A stretch of 7,070 bases of DNA, taken from positions 1 through 7,070 of the forward strand of contig PXSV01000007.1 in assembly GCA_003022685.1 (NCBI GenBank). The letters run 5' to 3'. Source of the DNA: Halobacteriales archaeon SW_9_67_24. Lineage in GTDB: Archaea; Halobacteriota; Halobacteria; Halobacteriales; Halococcaceae. The position numbers and the translations under genes are program-made. Positions 1 through 6,673 of the stretch are shown piece after piece (position 1 is the stretch's first letter; every line of letters starts with the position of its first letter). The notes beneath the pieces are model-generated. The model made no database searches, was not told the DNA's origin, and worked only from the letters and a program-made list of their open reading frames with translations.

Positions 1-344
1 ACGGCCGGGCTCTCGACCGCCATCACCGGCTGCTCGCGGACTGGGTACTCGCCGGCGAGAAAGCGTTCGATCCCACTTGTCTCGTCCTCGCGAGGAAGCG
101 ATGCGACCCCGTCGACGCCGATCGGGAGAACCGGACCGTCGACGCCGGCGGCGACGCACTCGTCCAATCCGTCGTCGCCGACGGCCACCACGGCGTCGGC
201 GTTGGTGGCGACGGTTTCTTCCGGGCCTGCAACGACGCCACCGGCCCCGGCGACCGCCTCGGCGATCCCGGTCGCGTCGGCATCGGGCGCGACGATACCG
301 ACGCTAATCGGTCCACGATCGCTCGCCGGCGCGCCATCGCTCAT
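1..344 (-). CDS. NAD kinase-like protein (ATP-NAD kinase family), N-terminal part, cut by window edge
   Basis: Read leftward from the ATG at 344-342, this frame is open for 114 codons to the window edge. The product begins MSDGAPASDRGPISVGIVAP, has a Rossmann-like alternation of strands and helices, and carries VAVGDDGLDE at about residues 53-62, where NAD kinases have their GGDGT nucleotide/phosphate-binding loop. It continues with PVLPIGVDG (71-79) and a segment GIERFLAGEY (91-100), resembling the region after the GGDG loop in archaeal NAD kinases. True NAD kinases make NADP from NAD using ATP or polyphosphate in the cytoplasm. Here the loop reads GDDG rather than GGDG, so activity is uncertain and it may be a divergent paralog. 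The assignment rests on overall resemblance to haloarchaeal NAD kinase-like proteins. The rest of the gene lies outside the window. It is divergent from the peptidase gene on the right. Confidence 0.6.
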   Translation of the reverse strand, partial: MSDGAPASDRGPISVGIVAPDADATGIAEAVAGAGGVVAGPEETVATNADAVVAVGDDGLDECVAAGVDGPVLPIGVDGVASLPREDETSGIERFLAGEYPVREQPVMAVESPA

Positions 345-368
345 CGATTCCCGTTGCGCGCGGCGGGG

Positions 369-375
369 CAAAAGA
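369..375 (-). promoter_or_regulatory. Possible TATA-like element for the NAD kinase-like gene
   Basis: On the minus strand this reads TCTTTTG, the only T-rich hexamer near the start, 25-31 bases upstream of the ATG at 344. That is the spacing expected for a leaderless haloarchaeal transcript. The match to the TTTAWA consensus is weak. The A-rich stretch also forms the loop of a small hairpin (364-368 paired with 376-380), so it could be incidental. Confidence 0.3.
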
Positions 376-455
376 CCCCGGACTCGGGGCGATCGGCCGA
401 ACATCGGTGTTGCTCCACCGTCGGTCGTCGTCCGAACTGTCTTCGCGTTCGGTTC

Positions 456-537
456 ATAGGGTCGGTTGGAAGTCCTTCCGGGATCGACCGCACGATGGCG
501 TGCGGTCGCACCGGTAAACGCTTCCAACCGACCCTAT
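456..537. repeat. 82-bp nested inverted repeat: perfect 17-bp arms around an inner 10-bp hairpin
   Basis: The left arm ATAGGGTCGGTTGGAAG (456-472) is the exact reverse complement of the right arm CTTCCAACCGACCCTAT (521-537). Inside, CCGG at 478-481 can pair with CCGG at 511-514, and CGACCGCACG (485-494) pairs perfectly with CGTGCGGTCG (499-508) across the four-base loop ATGG. As RNA the whole element could fold into one long rod of about 31 pairs with two small internal loops. No target-site duplication is obvious at the ends. It sits between two divergent gene starts, so it is badly placed for a terminator of either one. Candidates are a small non-autonomous inverted-repeat element (MITE-like), a structured RNA, or a cruciform/operator site. 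I see no box C/D or H/ACA signature and no tRNA-like fold. Confidence 0.85.
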
Positions 538-593
538 CAGTCCGATCCCCCGCTTCCCGAACGCTCAAGCGGAACCGAGCCGATCGGTGGCGC

Positions 594-1816
594 ATGACCG
601 AGTGGATCGGCGACGTCTTCACCAGCGATGCAGGCTGGAACCACCTCGAAACGCTCGTCGACATCGGCGACCGGATGGCCGGCAGCGACGGCGAGCGTCA
701 GGCAGCAGAAGCAACCCGCGACGCGCTGGCGGATGTCGGCGCGCGAAACGCTCGACTGGCGGAGTTCGACGTCCAGGGGTGGACCCGCGGCTCCGCGTCG
801 ATCGGTGCCGGCAACCGCAGCCGCGAGACGATCGCGCTCCCGCGAAGCCCCGCGGGCGAGGTCTGGGGCGAGTTCGTGGATCTCGGCTACGGCCTCCCGA
901 GCGATTTCGAGGCGAACGACATCGAGGGGAAGGTCGTGATGGTCGCCTCGAACGTTCCGGGCCACTACGATCGGTTCATCCACCGCCGGGAGAAGTACTA
1001 CTACGCCGTCGACGGAGGTGCGGCCGCGTTCGTCTTCCGGAACCACGTCGAGGGCTGCCTCCCGCCGACCGGGAGCGTCGGCACCGAGAACGCACCGATC
1101 GGCGATATCCCTGCGATCGGCGTGAGCAAGGAGGTCGGGTCGCGGCTCTCGCGGCGTCACGAGGGCGAGACAGTCGAGGTGTCGGTCGACGCCGACGTTC
1201 ACGACGCGACCAGTCAGAACGTTCACGCTGACCTCGGCCCCGACACCGACGAAGCACTCCCGCGCTCGAAGGGCGCGAGGCGGAACTCGACACACGAGTC
1301 CACCTCGTCGTCTACGGTGCCGAGGAGGTCGGCCTGGTGGGCTCGGCCCACGACGCCGACGAGCGCGACCACGACTCGATCAAGGCCATCGTCAACAACG
1401 ACGGCGTCGTCCGTGGACGGACGCTCAGCGCCCACACCCACGGGTTCGACGCGCTCGACGATCTCGTCACCGGGGTGGCCGAGGACTTCGATCACCCGGT
1501 CACGACGATCCCCGACCAGGGGCCCCACAGCGACCACTGGCCCTACGTTCAATGGGGCGTTCCCGGGTACCACCTGATGAGCGAGACGGGCGACGAGGGA
1601 CGCGGGTGGGGCCACACGTTCGCGGACACGCTCGACAAACTCGAAGTCAGGGACCTCCGCGAACAATCGATCCTCCTCACCGAACTGTGCGTTCGACTCG
1701 CGGACGAGGGTTTCGCGGTCGAGCACGAAGAGCCCGAAGCGATCGCGGCGGCGCTCGAAGCCGAGGACCTCGCAGCGGGCATGAAGGTCATCGGCGACTG
1801 GCCCTACGGCGAGTAA
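594..1816 (+). pseudogene. M28-family zinc aminopeptidase, disrupted by an internal deletion with frameshift
   Basis: The family hydrolyses peptides with two zinc ions. Frame one starts at the ATG at 594 (MTEWIGDVFTSDAGW) and runs through an N-terminal helical part and a PA-like insert (about residues 60-205: EGKVVMVASNVPG, then an IPAIGVSKEVG segment) to GPDTDE at about 1253. After that, family-like sequence resumes in another frame at about 1262 (ALEGREAELDT), continues through GAEEVGLVGS (catalytic and ligand Glu, 1322-1327), NNDGV (ligand Asp, 1400-1402) and GWGHTFADTLDKL (ligand His, 1613-1615), and ends at TAA 1814-1816. The segment that normally lies between, carrying the first zinc His and bridging Asp (an SHxDA...DNGAG-type stretch), is absent: from family memory about 32-35 codons, with loss of 3n+1 bases. 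Translation from 594 would give a 327-residue product ending at 1577 with a junk tail. No other stop or frameshift is seen, so the lesion is recent or an assembly error. No convincing TATA box lies 25-45 bases upstream. Confidence 0.85.
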
Positions 1817-1856
1817 GCCGATTCGGCCCCGAGCGAGACCCGGCTGAGAGCGAGCC

Positions 1857-1863
1857 TTTTTAG
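1857..1863 (+). promoter_or_regulatory. TATA-like box of a leaderless promoter for the prenyl synthase gene
   Basis: The sequence TTTTTAG is centred about 28 bases before the ATG at 1888, the spacing typical of haloarchaeal leaderless transcripts, and the bases in between are GC-only until CACAACCGT just before the ATG. No Shine-Dalgarno-like sequence precedes the start. The T-run could also serve as the termination signal for the upstream peptidase gene, which ends 40 bases earlier. Confidence 0.6.
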
Positions 1864-1887
1864 CCCGCCGCCGCCGGTCACAACCGT

Positions 1888-2952
1888 ATGCGCGACGTGC
1901 TCGCGGCGTGGCGGCCGGTCATCGACAGGGAGATCGAGCGGCTGCTCCCCCGCGAGACCGACGACGAGTACGTCACGACCGCGTTCGGCGAGCCGACCTA
2001 CGAGTACGATCCGACCGCCATCCAGCACGCGCTCCCCGAGCCGATCTGGAACCTGCTCGATCGGGGCGGCAAGCGCTGGCGCGCGGTGGTCTGCTGTCTC
2101 CTGATCGACGGGTTCGGCGACGACCCCCACGAGTATCTCCCCTACGCGTGCATCCCCGAGATCATCCACAATGGGACGATCATCGTCGACGACATCGAGG
2201 ACGGCGCGACGATGCGCCGCGGCGAACCCGCACTCCACCGCGAGGTCGGCCTCGACATCGCGCTCAACGCCGGCAACGCGATGTACTTCCTCCCCTTGAA
2301 CATCGTCGCTCACGATCCCGGCGATCTCGCTCCCGAAACGCGGCTCGCGATCTACGAGATGTTGATGTACGAGCTCAACAGAACGCATCTCGGTCAGGGG
2401 ATCGACATCCACTGGCACAACGACGAGGCAATTCGGATGACCGAGCCCCAGTACCTCGAGATGTGTGCGTGCAAAACCGGGTGTCTCGGCCGAATCGTCG
2501 CGCGGCTCGCCGCCCTCGTCACGGGCCAGTCCGACGAGGTCGAACGCCACGCCGCGCGCTACGCCGAGCGGATGTCCGTCGCCTTCCAGATCGGCGACGA
2601 CATCCTCGACATCGAGACCGCCGACGAGGACGGCGGCGCGTTCGGCAAGGGCGTCGGCAACGACGTCCGCGAGGGCAAGAAGACGCTGATGGCGATCCAC
2701 GCGGCGAACGAGGCGGATCCCGAACGCGCCGCACGGTTGGAGGAGATCCTCTGGGCCGAGGAGAACTCCGACGACGAGATCCGTGAGGCGATCGCGATCC
2801 TCCGCGGGACCGACAGCGTGGCGTACGCCCGCGAGCGCGCGCTCGAACTCGCTGCGGAGGCGCGCGACGCCCTCGGCGAACTCCCGATCGACGAGGACAT
2901 CGCCGACGACCTCGCGGCGTTCACCCGGTTCGTGATCGAACGCGACGCCTGA
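1888..2952 (+). CDS. Polyprenyl (trans-isoprenyl) diphosphate synthase, idsA-like
   Basis: A 354-residue, mainly helical cytoplasmic enzyme that condenses isopentenyl diphosphate with an allylic diphosphate to make chains for archaeal membrane lipids, carotenoids or menaquinone. Visible motifs are GGKRWR (60-65, substrate diphosphate binding), the first Asp-rich motif DDIED (101-105) followed by MRRGEPALH, the second Asp-rich motif FQIGDDILD (233-241), and GKGVGNDVREGKKTL (253-267). All magnesium-binding Asp residues are present and the length suits the family. The fifth residue before the first Asp motif is Gly96 rather than an aromatic residue, which by the known chain-length rule argues against a short C15 product. 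A C20, C25 or longer product cannot be separated from sequence alone, so I give no symbol. LNAGNAMYF (126-134) has Asn where many relatives have Asp. The start at 1888 is supported by the TATA-like box 28 bases upstream. The gene stands alone, with a terminator-like signal after it. Confidence 0.93.
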   Translation: MRDVLAAWRPVIDREIERLLPRETDDEYVTTAFGEPTYEYDPTAIQHALPEPIWNLLDRGGKRWRAVVCCLLIDGFGDDPHEYLPYACIPEIIHNGTIIVDDIEDGATMRRGEPALHREVGLDIALNAGNAMYFLPLNIVAHDPGDLAPETRLAIYEMLMYELNRTHLGQGIDIHWHNDEAIRMTEPQYLEMCACKTGCLGRIVARLAALVTGQSDEVERHAARYAERMSVAFQIGDDILDIETADEDGGAFGKGVGNDVREGKKTLMAIHAANEADPERAARLEEILWAEENSDDEIREAIAILRGTDSVAYARERALELAAEARDALGELPIDEDIADDLAAFTRFVIERDA

Positions 2953-3060
2953 CCCGGCCCCCAGGCTGGAGTCGGCGAGTCAGGGACGATCCCGGCGGCG
3001 TCAGTTCCGTCTCTCCGGTCGTAGCGATCCCCGTTTCCAACCGTGCGTTCGTTCCGGTGT

Positions 3061-3084
3061 GTCGCTCCGGGCGACCGAGTTTTT
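3061..3084 (+). terminator. Possible terminator: small hairpin followed by T5
   Basis: GTCGC (3061-3065) pairs with GCGAC (3071-3075) around a five-base loop, and CGAG plus five Ts (3080-3084) follow. It lies about 110 bases after the prenyl synthase stop and before the next promoter, a sensible place for transcription to end. The stem is short. Archaeal termination depends mostly on T-runs, so the T5 tract is the more meaningful part. Confidence 0.4.
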
Positions 3085-3111
3085 CTCGATCGAAACGGCC
3101 CATCCACAATG

Positions 3112-3117
3112 CTTATG
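3112..3117 (+). promoter_or_regulatory. Possible TATA box for the sugar transferase gene
   Basis: CTTATG lies 39-44 bases upstream of the ATG at 3156, in a locally AT-richer patch (ACAATGCTTATG). Transcription would begin near 3140 and leave a leader of about 16 bases. The match to the haloarchaeal TATA consensus is moderate. No clear Shine-Dalgarno sequence is visible in the leader. Confidence 0.4.
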
Positions 3118-3155
3118 CCCGGCGCATCGGTGGGTTAGAGTGATCGACCAAACGC

Positions 3156-4586
3156 ATGGGGTTCACAACCGGGCTGCGGTATCGCGTCACGAGCGGCCTC
3201 GGAACGGCCGTTCTCGTCGTGCTCTCGATCATAGTGGTGAACCATCCGTTCGCCCAACGCCTGCTGACGTCGCTCCCCCTCTTCGATCGGCTCGAACCGA
3301 CGACGCTCACGAACGGCGCACTGACGCTCATCACGGCCACGGCCCTCGTCGTGGTGTTCGTCGCCCTGATGCCGCTGTTGAAGCCGCGGCCGCGGCGGAT
3401 CCTCGATACGGTCTCGCTTTCGGTCCGACGGCTGCTCGGTGCGAGTCTCGCGCTCGCCGCGATCGGCTACCTCGACTACTCCTACCGGCTGCCGCGAACG
3501 ACCCTCGCGGCGACGACGGCGCTGCTGTGTTGCTGTCTGCCGGCGTGGTTCGTCGCGATCCGTCGTCGGCCGGCGGTCGGGAGCGAACGGGTCGTGCTGG
3601 TCGGCGACGATCCCACGGCGATGGAGGAACTGCTCGACACGACCGATCTCTCAGTCGTGGGGTACGTCGCGCCAACGATCCAGTACGACCCCGCGCCCGC
3701 GAGCGAGGACTCGCCGGTGCGGTTCGCCGACGGCGGCACGCACCGACACGCCAGACTCAACGGCCTCGACTGTCTCGGGGGGCTCTCCCGGCTCGACGAG
3801 ACGTTCGTCGAACACGACATCGACACGGCGGTGCTCGCGTTCGAGCGATCGGACCGCGCGGAGTTCTTCAGCGCGCTCGCGGTCTGCTACGACCACGGCG
3901 TTCGGGCGAAGGCCCACCGGAAACACGCCGACAGCGTTTTGACGACCGACACGAGCGTGGTCGGCCTCGTCGACATCGAACTCGAACCGTGGGACTGGGA
4001 GGACCGGGCGCTGAAGCGGGCCTTCGACGTCGCGTTCGCCGCAACGGGGTTGCTGGTGTTGGCCCTCGTGATCGTCGTGCTCTCCGTCATGATCAAGGTG
4101 GACGACGGCGGGCCGGTTCTCTACAGTCAGAAACGGACTGCCGAGTTCGGCGAGACGTTCGAGGTGTACAAGTTCCGGAGCATGGTCCCGGACAGCGAGG
4201 ACACGGTTCCCGTCGACGATCCCGAAAACGACCGAATCACCCGGGTCGGTCGCGTCCTCCGGCGGACACATCTGGACGAGATCCCACAGCTCGGTGCGAT
4301 CCTCATCGGCCACATGAGTGTCGTCGGACCCCGAGCAGTATGGATCGACGAGGAAGAACGCCTCGAAGCGGAGATCAGTACGTGGCGGAAGCGATGGTTC
4401 GTCAAACCCGGTTTGACCGGGCTCGCGCAAGTGAACGACGTTTCAAGTACGGATCCGGCCGAGAAGTTCCGGTACGACACGCAGTACATCCACCAGCAGT
4501 CGTTCTGGGTCGACGTGAAGATCGTGGTCCGCCAGGTCTGGCAGGTCGTGAGCGAGGCGGTGTCGGTGTTCGCCGCCGACGAGTAG
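3156..4586 (+). CDS. Polyprenyl-phosphate glycosylphosphotransferase (bacterial-type sugar transferase, WcaJ/EPS-like)
   Basis: A 476-residue membrane protein of the family that moves a sugar-1-phosphate from a nucleotide sugar to a polyprenyl (in archaea, dolichyl) phosphate, the first step of many surface-glycan pathways. Hydrophobic segments lie at about residues 13-30, 55-75, 92-106 and 116-135, followed by a soluble Rossmann-like domain starting ERVVLVGDDPTAMEEL (144-159). The catalytic domain begins at ALKRAFDVAFAATG (285-298), has a membrane segment (about 293-313), then GGPVLYSQKR (318-327), VYKFRSM (337-343), the catalytic pair Asp374-Glu375 in HLDEIPQLG, SVVGPR (388-393) and KPGLTGLAQV (417-426). 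Layout and length fit the long form of the family. The usual Ser-Pro break in the membrane helix reads Ala303-Leu304 here. The sugar substrate cannot be told, and no other glycan genes lie in the window. An out-of-frame GTG at 3140 is not a competing start. Confidence 0.88.
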   Translation: MGFTTGLRYRVTSGLGTAVLVVLSIIVVNHPFAQRLLTSLPLFDRLEPTTLTNGALTLITATALVVVFVALMPLLKPRPRRILDTVSLSVRRLLGASLALAAIGYLDYSYRLPRTTLAATTALLCCCLPAWFVAIRRRPAVGSERVVLVGDDPTAMEELLDTTDLSVVGYVAPTIQYDPAPASEDSPVRFADGGTHRHARLNGLDCLGGLSRLDETFVEHDIDTAVLAFERSDRAEFFSALAVCYDHGVRAKAHRKHADSVLTTDTSVVGLVDIELEPWDWEDRALKRAFDVAFAATGLLVLALVIVVLSVMIKVDDGGPVLYSQKRTAEFGETFEVYKFRSMVPDSEDTVPVDDPENDRITRVGRVLRRTHLDEIPQLGAILIGHMSVVGPRAVWIDEEERLEAEISTWRKRWFVKPGLTGLAQVNDVSSTDPAEKFRYDTQYIHQQSFWVDVKIVVRQVWQVVSEAVSVFAADE

Positions 4587-4588
4587 AC

Positions 4589-4600
4589 GAACGATCGTTC
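4589..4600. repeat. Perfect 12-bp palindrome just after the sugar transferase stop
   Basis: GAACGATCGTTC reads identically on both strands and begins three bases after the TAG at 4584-4586. It could be a protein-binding site or, as RNA, a four-pair hairpin with a GATC loop. No T-run follows, so it is not a convincing terminator. A palindrome of this length can arise by chance. Confidence 0.5.
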
Positions 4601-4666
4601 CCGAGAGCGTCGCAATCGAGACGCGGTCGAAGTCGCCGGATGAGAGTATGGCAAGCGGTCGTCGAT

Positions 4667-4720
4667 GATCAAATATGCGAATATATACCAAACCCACATG
4701 ATAGACTAATATCGATCTGC
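4667..4720. promoter_or_regulatory. AT-rich island upstream of the korAB promoter
   Basis: In a GC-rich window this stretch is strikingly AT-rich. It contains a short direct repeat AATAT-GCG-AATAT (4672-4684), runs such as AATATATACC, and TGATCA at 4666-4671. It ends immediately before the BRE/TATA element of the oxidoreductase operon, so the likeliest role is as an upstream activator or repressor region or an easily opened segment. I recognise no specific regulator site. Confidence 0.45.
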
Positions 4721-4721
4721 C

Positions 4722-4736
4722 GGAAACCCTTTTATA
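4722..4736 (+). promoter_or_regulatory. BRE plus TATA box of the korAB operon
   Basis: GGAAACCC (BRE-like) runs directly into TTTTATAA, with the core TTTATA at 4731-4736, the best archaeal promoter in the window. The TATA core is 39-44 bases before the ATG at 4775, predicting a start of transcription near 4760 and a leader of about 15 bases containing GAGG (4765-4768), a weak Shine-Dalgarno match six bases from the ATG. The element lies downstream of an in-frame upstream ATG at 4640, which supports 4775 as the true start. Confidence 0.75.
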
Positions 4737-4774
4737 ACATCGTCACGAACGTCACCACACGCGCGAGGACAGTC

Positions 4775-6670
4775 ATGACAGGAAACGAACTCATCTGGCG
4801 GATCGCGGGCGGTTCCGGCGACGGGATCGACTCGACCAGCCAGAGCTTCACCAAGGCACTGATGCGGGCCGGACTGAACGTCTTCACGCACCGACACTAC
4901 CCGTCGCGCATCCGTGGCGGGCACACCTACGTCGAGGTCCGCGCGGCCGAGCACGCGGTGAAATCCCGCGGGGACGGTTTCAACTTCCTGCTCGCGCTCG
5001 GCGACAGCTTCGCGCGCAACCCCCAAGACGAGGCCTACTACGGCAACGAGGAGGCCAGACCGCTCTCGGAGAACCTCGATGACCTCCGGGAGGGCGGCGT
5101 GATCGTCTACGACGAGGGGCTGCTCGACGCCAGCGAGATCGAGGACTTCGAGGAGCGGGTCGAAGAAAACGACTGGCACGTCTACCCGATGGACCTCCGC
5201 ACGATCGCGCGCGAGCACGGCCGCGAAATCATGCGCAACACCGCCGGGGTGGCCGTGACGGCCGCGCTCCTCGGGATGGACACCGACCCCTTCGAGGAAC
5301 TGATGAGCGACAACATGGGCGGGGACATCCTCGAAGCCAACCTCACCGTCTTGGAAGAAGCTTACGGGAAGGCAGCGGACCTCGATCACAGCCACGATCT
5401 CGAAGCGCCCACTGCCGAGGCGCACGACGAACAGCAGGTGTTGCTCAACGGCTCGAACGCGCTCGCGTACGGCGCGCTCGACGAGGGGTGTCGGTTCATC
5501 GCGGGCTACCCGATGACCCCGTGGACCGACGTGTTCACCATCATGACCCAGCGTCTCCCCGAGGTGGGCGGGATCTCCGAACAGGTCGAGGACGAGATCG
5601 CCGCCGCCTCGCTCGCCATCGGGGCCTCCCACGCCGGCGTGAAGGCGATGAGTGGCTCCTCGGGTGGCGGGTTCGCACTGATGAGCGAACCGCTCGGGCT
5701 CGCCGAAATGACCGAGACGCCGCTCGTCCTCGTCGAGGCGATGCGCGCGGGGCCCTCGACCGGGATGCCGACCAAACCCGAACAAGCGGACTTGGAGCAT
5801 ATCCTCTATACCAGTCAAGGGGATTCGAATCGTGTCGTGTTCGCGCCAAGTACCGTCGGGGAGTGTTACGACCAGGCGCGCGAGGCGTTCCGGGTGGCCT
5901 ACGAGTACCAGATCCCCGCTGTTATCGTGATCGACCAGAAGCTCTCGGGCGAGACGATCAACGTCGCCGAAGCTCACTTCGACCGCGAGCCGAACCCCGA
6001 TCTCGGGAGCACGCTGACCGAAGAGGAGATCGCGGAAGCGTCCCACCACGCCTCGGGGAAGTTCAACCGATTCCAGCACGACCCAGACGAGGGCGTGAGC
6101 CCCCGCTCGATCCCCGGCCAGTCCGAGGGACGATACCTCGCGTCGGGCAACGAGCACACCCCGCAGGGCCACATCTCCGAGGACCCCGACAACCGCGTGG
6201 CTCAGACCGATCGTCGCCTCCGCAAGCTCGACGCGATCCGTGAAGATCTCGACGGCACCGAACTCGATCGGCAGACGACCTACGGTCCCGAGGACGCCGA
6301 GTACGGCATCCTGACGTGGGGCAGCCAGCAGAGCACCGTCGAGGAGGCCGTCGAGCGGCTCAACGACGACGGCCACTCGGTGAAGGCCCTCGGCGTGAGC
6401 GACCTCATGCCGTACCCGAAAGCGGACGTCACCGAGTTCCTCGAATCGGTCGAGGACTGTCTCGTGGTCGAGATGAACGCGAGCGCACAGTTCCGCGGGC
6501 TCACCCAGAAGGAACTCGGGCGGTTCGGCGAAAAAATGTCGAGCCTGCTGAAATACAACGGCAACCCGTTCGAGCCGGGCGAGATCGTCGAGGGGTTCGA
6601 AGTGCAGGTGAACGGCGGCACCGAGCCCCCGACGGCGCAGGTCCGGATCGAACCAGCGGCAGGTGATTAA
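4775..6670 (+). CDS. korA: 2-oxoacid:ferredoxin oxidoreductase alpha subunit (gamma-alpha fusion), probably 2-oxoglutarate type
   Basis: With the beta subunit it oxidatively decarboxylates a 2-oxoacid to acyl-CoA and reduces ferredoxin; in halophilic archaea the known enzymes act on pyruvate or 2-oxoglutarate in place of NAD-linked dehydrogenases. The 631-residue protein starts MTGNELIWRIAGGSGDGID, a gamma domain with SRIRGGHTYVEVR (44-56), extending to about residue 200. The alpha domain follows from QQVLLNGSNALAYGA (220-234), with YPMTPWTD (245-252, matching the YPITPST substrate/TPP-domain motif), EDEIAAASLAIGAS (272-285), GPSTGMPTKPEQADL (326-340) and VSPRSIPG (441-448), then the C-terminal domain EYGILTWGSQQSTVEEA (509-525). 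This gamma-alpha order is the two-subunit architecture. I chose Kor over Por because the N-terminus closely resembles my memory of Halobacterium KorA; substrate is not provable here. korB starts three bases after its stop. An upstream in-frame ATG at 4640 was rejected because the promoter lies after it. Confidence 0.92.
   Translation: MTGNELIWRIAGGSGDGIDSTSQSFTKALMRAGLNVFTHRHYPSRIRGGHTYVEVRAAEHAVKSRGDGFNFLLALGDSFARNPQDEAYYGNEEARPLSENLDDLREGGVIVYDEGLLDASEIEDFEERVEENDWHVYPMDLRTIAREHGREIMRNTAGVAVTAALLGMDTDPFEELMSDNMGGDILEANLTVLEEAYGKAADLDHSHDLEAPTAEAHDEQQVLLNGSNALAYGALDEGCRFIAGYPMTPWTDVFTIMTQRLPEVGGISEQVEDEIAAASLAIGASHAGVKAMSGSSGGGFALMSEPLGLAEMTETPLVLVEAMRAGPSTGMPTKPEQADLEHILYTSQGDSNRVVFAPSTVGECYDQAREAFRVAYEYQIPAVIVIDQKLSGETINVAEAHFDREPNPDLGSTLTEEEIAEASHHASGKFNRFQHDPDEGVSPRSIPGQSEGRYLASGNEHTPQGHISEDPDNRVAQTDRRLRKLDAIREDLDGTELDRQTTYGPEDAEYGILTWGSQQSTVEEAVERLNDDGHSVKALGVSDLMPYPKADVTEFLESVEDCLVVEMNASAQFRGLTQKELGRFGEKMSSLLKYNGNPFEPGEIVEGFEVQVNGGTEPPTAQVRIEPAAGD
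6661..6667 (+). promoter_or_regulatory. Shine-Dalgarno sequence for korB
   Basis: AGGTGAT is an exact seven-base complement of the archaeal 16S rRNA 3' end (ATCACCT within GGATCACCTCCT). It overlaps the last codons of korA and is six bases from the ATG at 6674, so it fixes that start and indicates translation of korB from a shared korAB transcript. Confidence 0.75.
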
Positions 6671-6673
6671 TCA

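Noticed and set aside
354..593. In-frame upstream extension of the peptidase start
   Set aside because: It would translate the nested inverted repeat and other intergenic DNA. The family-like N-terminus begins at MTEWIGDVF (594).
1257..1577. Programmed frameshifting in the peptidase gene
   Set aside because: A frameshift alone would keep all the coding sequence. Here a block with two zinc ligands is missing between the frames, and no slippery run is seen at the junction.
3033..3041. TTCCAACCG recurring from the 82-bp inverted repeat arm
   Set aside because: Only nine bases are shared and there is no partner arm nearby, so chance is an adequate explanation.
1888..4586. Prenyl synthase and sugar transferase as one lipid-linked glycan operon
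   Set aside because: A 203-base gap, a terminator-like signal and a separate TATA-like box lie between them. trans-Prenyl synthases also do not by themselves make the cis-polyprenyl carriers such transferases use.
3059..4774. Long plus-strand open frame joined to korA, running out of frame through the sugar transferase gene
   Set aside because: Its translation over this stretch is Arg/Pro-rich and matches no family, as expected for a GC-rich shadow frame. The sugar transferase motifs lie in the other frame, and korA has its own promoter and start.
4640..4774. Upstream in-frame ATG that would add 45 residues to KorA (MRVWQAVVDDQ...)
   Set aside because: The extension is translated from the AT-rich promoter region, and the BRE/TATA element at 4722-4736 lies inside it, so the transcript should start after this ATG.
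4706..6376. 556-codon minus-strand open frame opposite korA
   Set aside because: This is a mirror frame of a strongly conserved gene in GC-rich DNA. Its translation resembles no known protein and no promoter lies before it.
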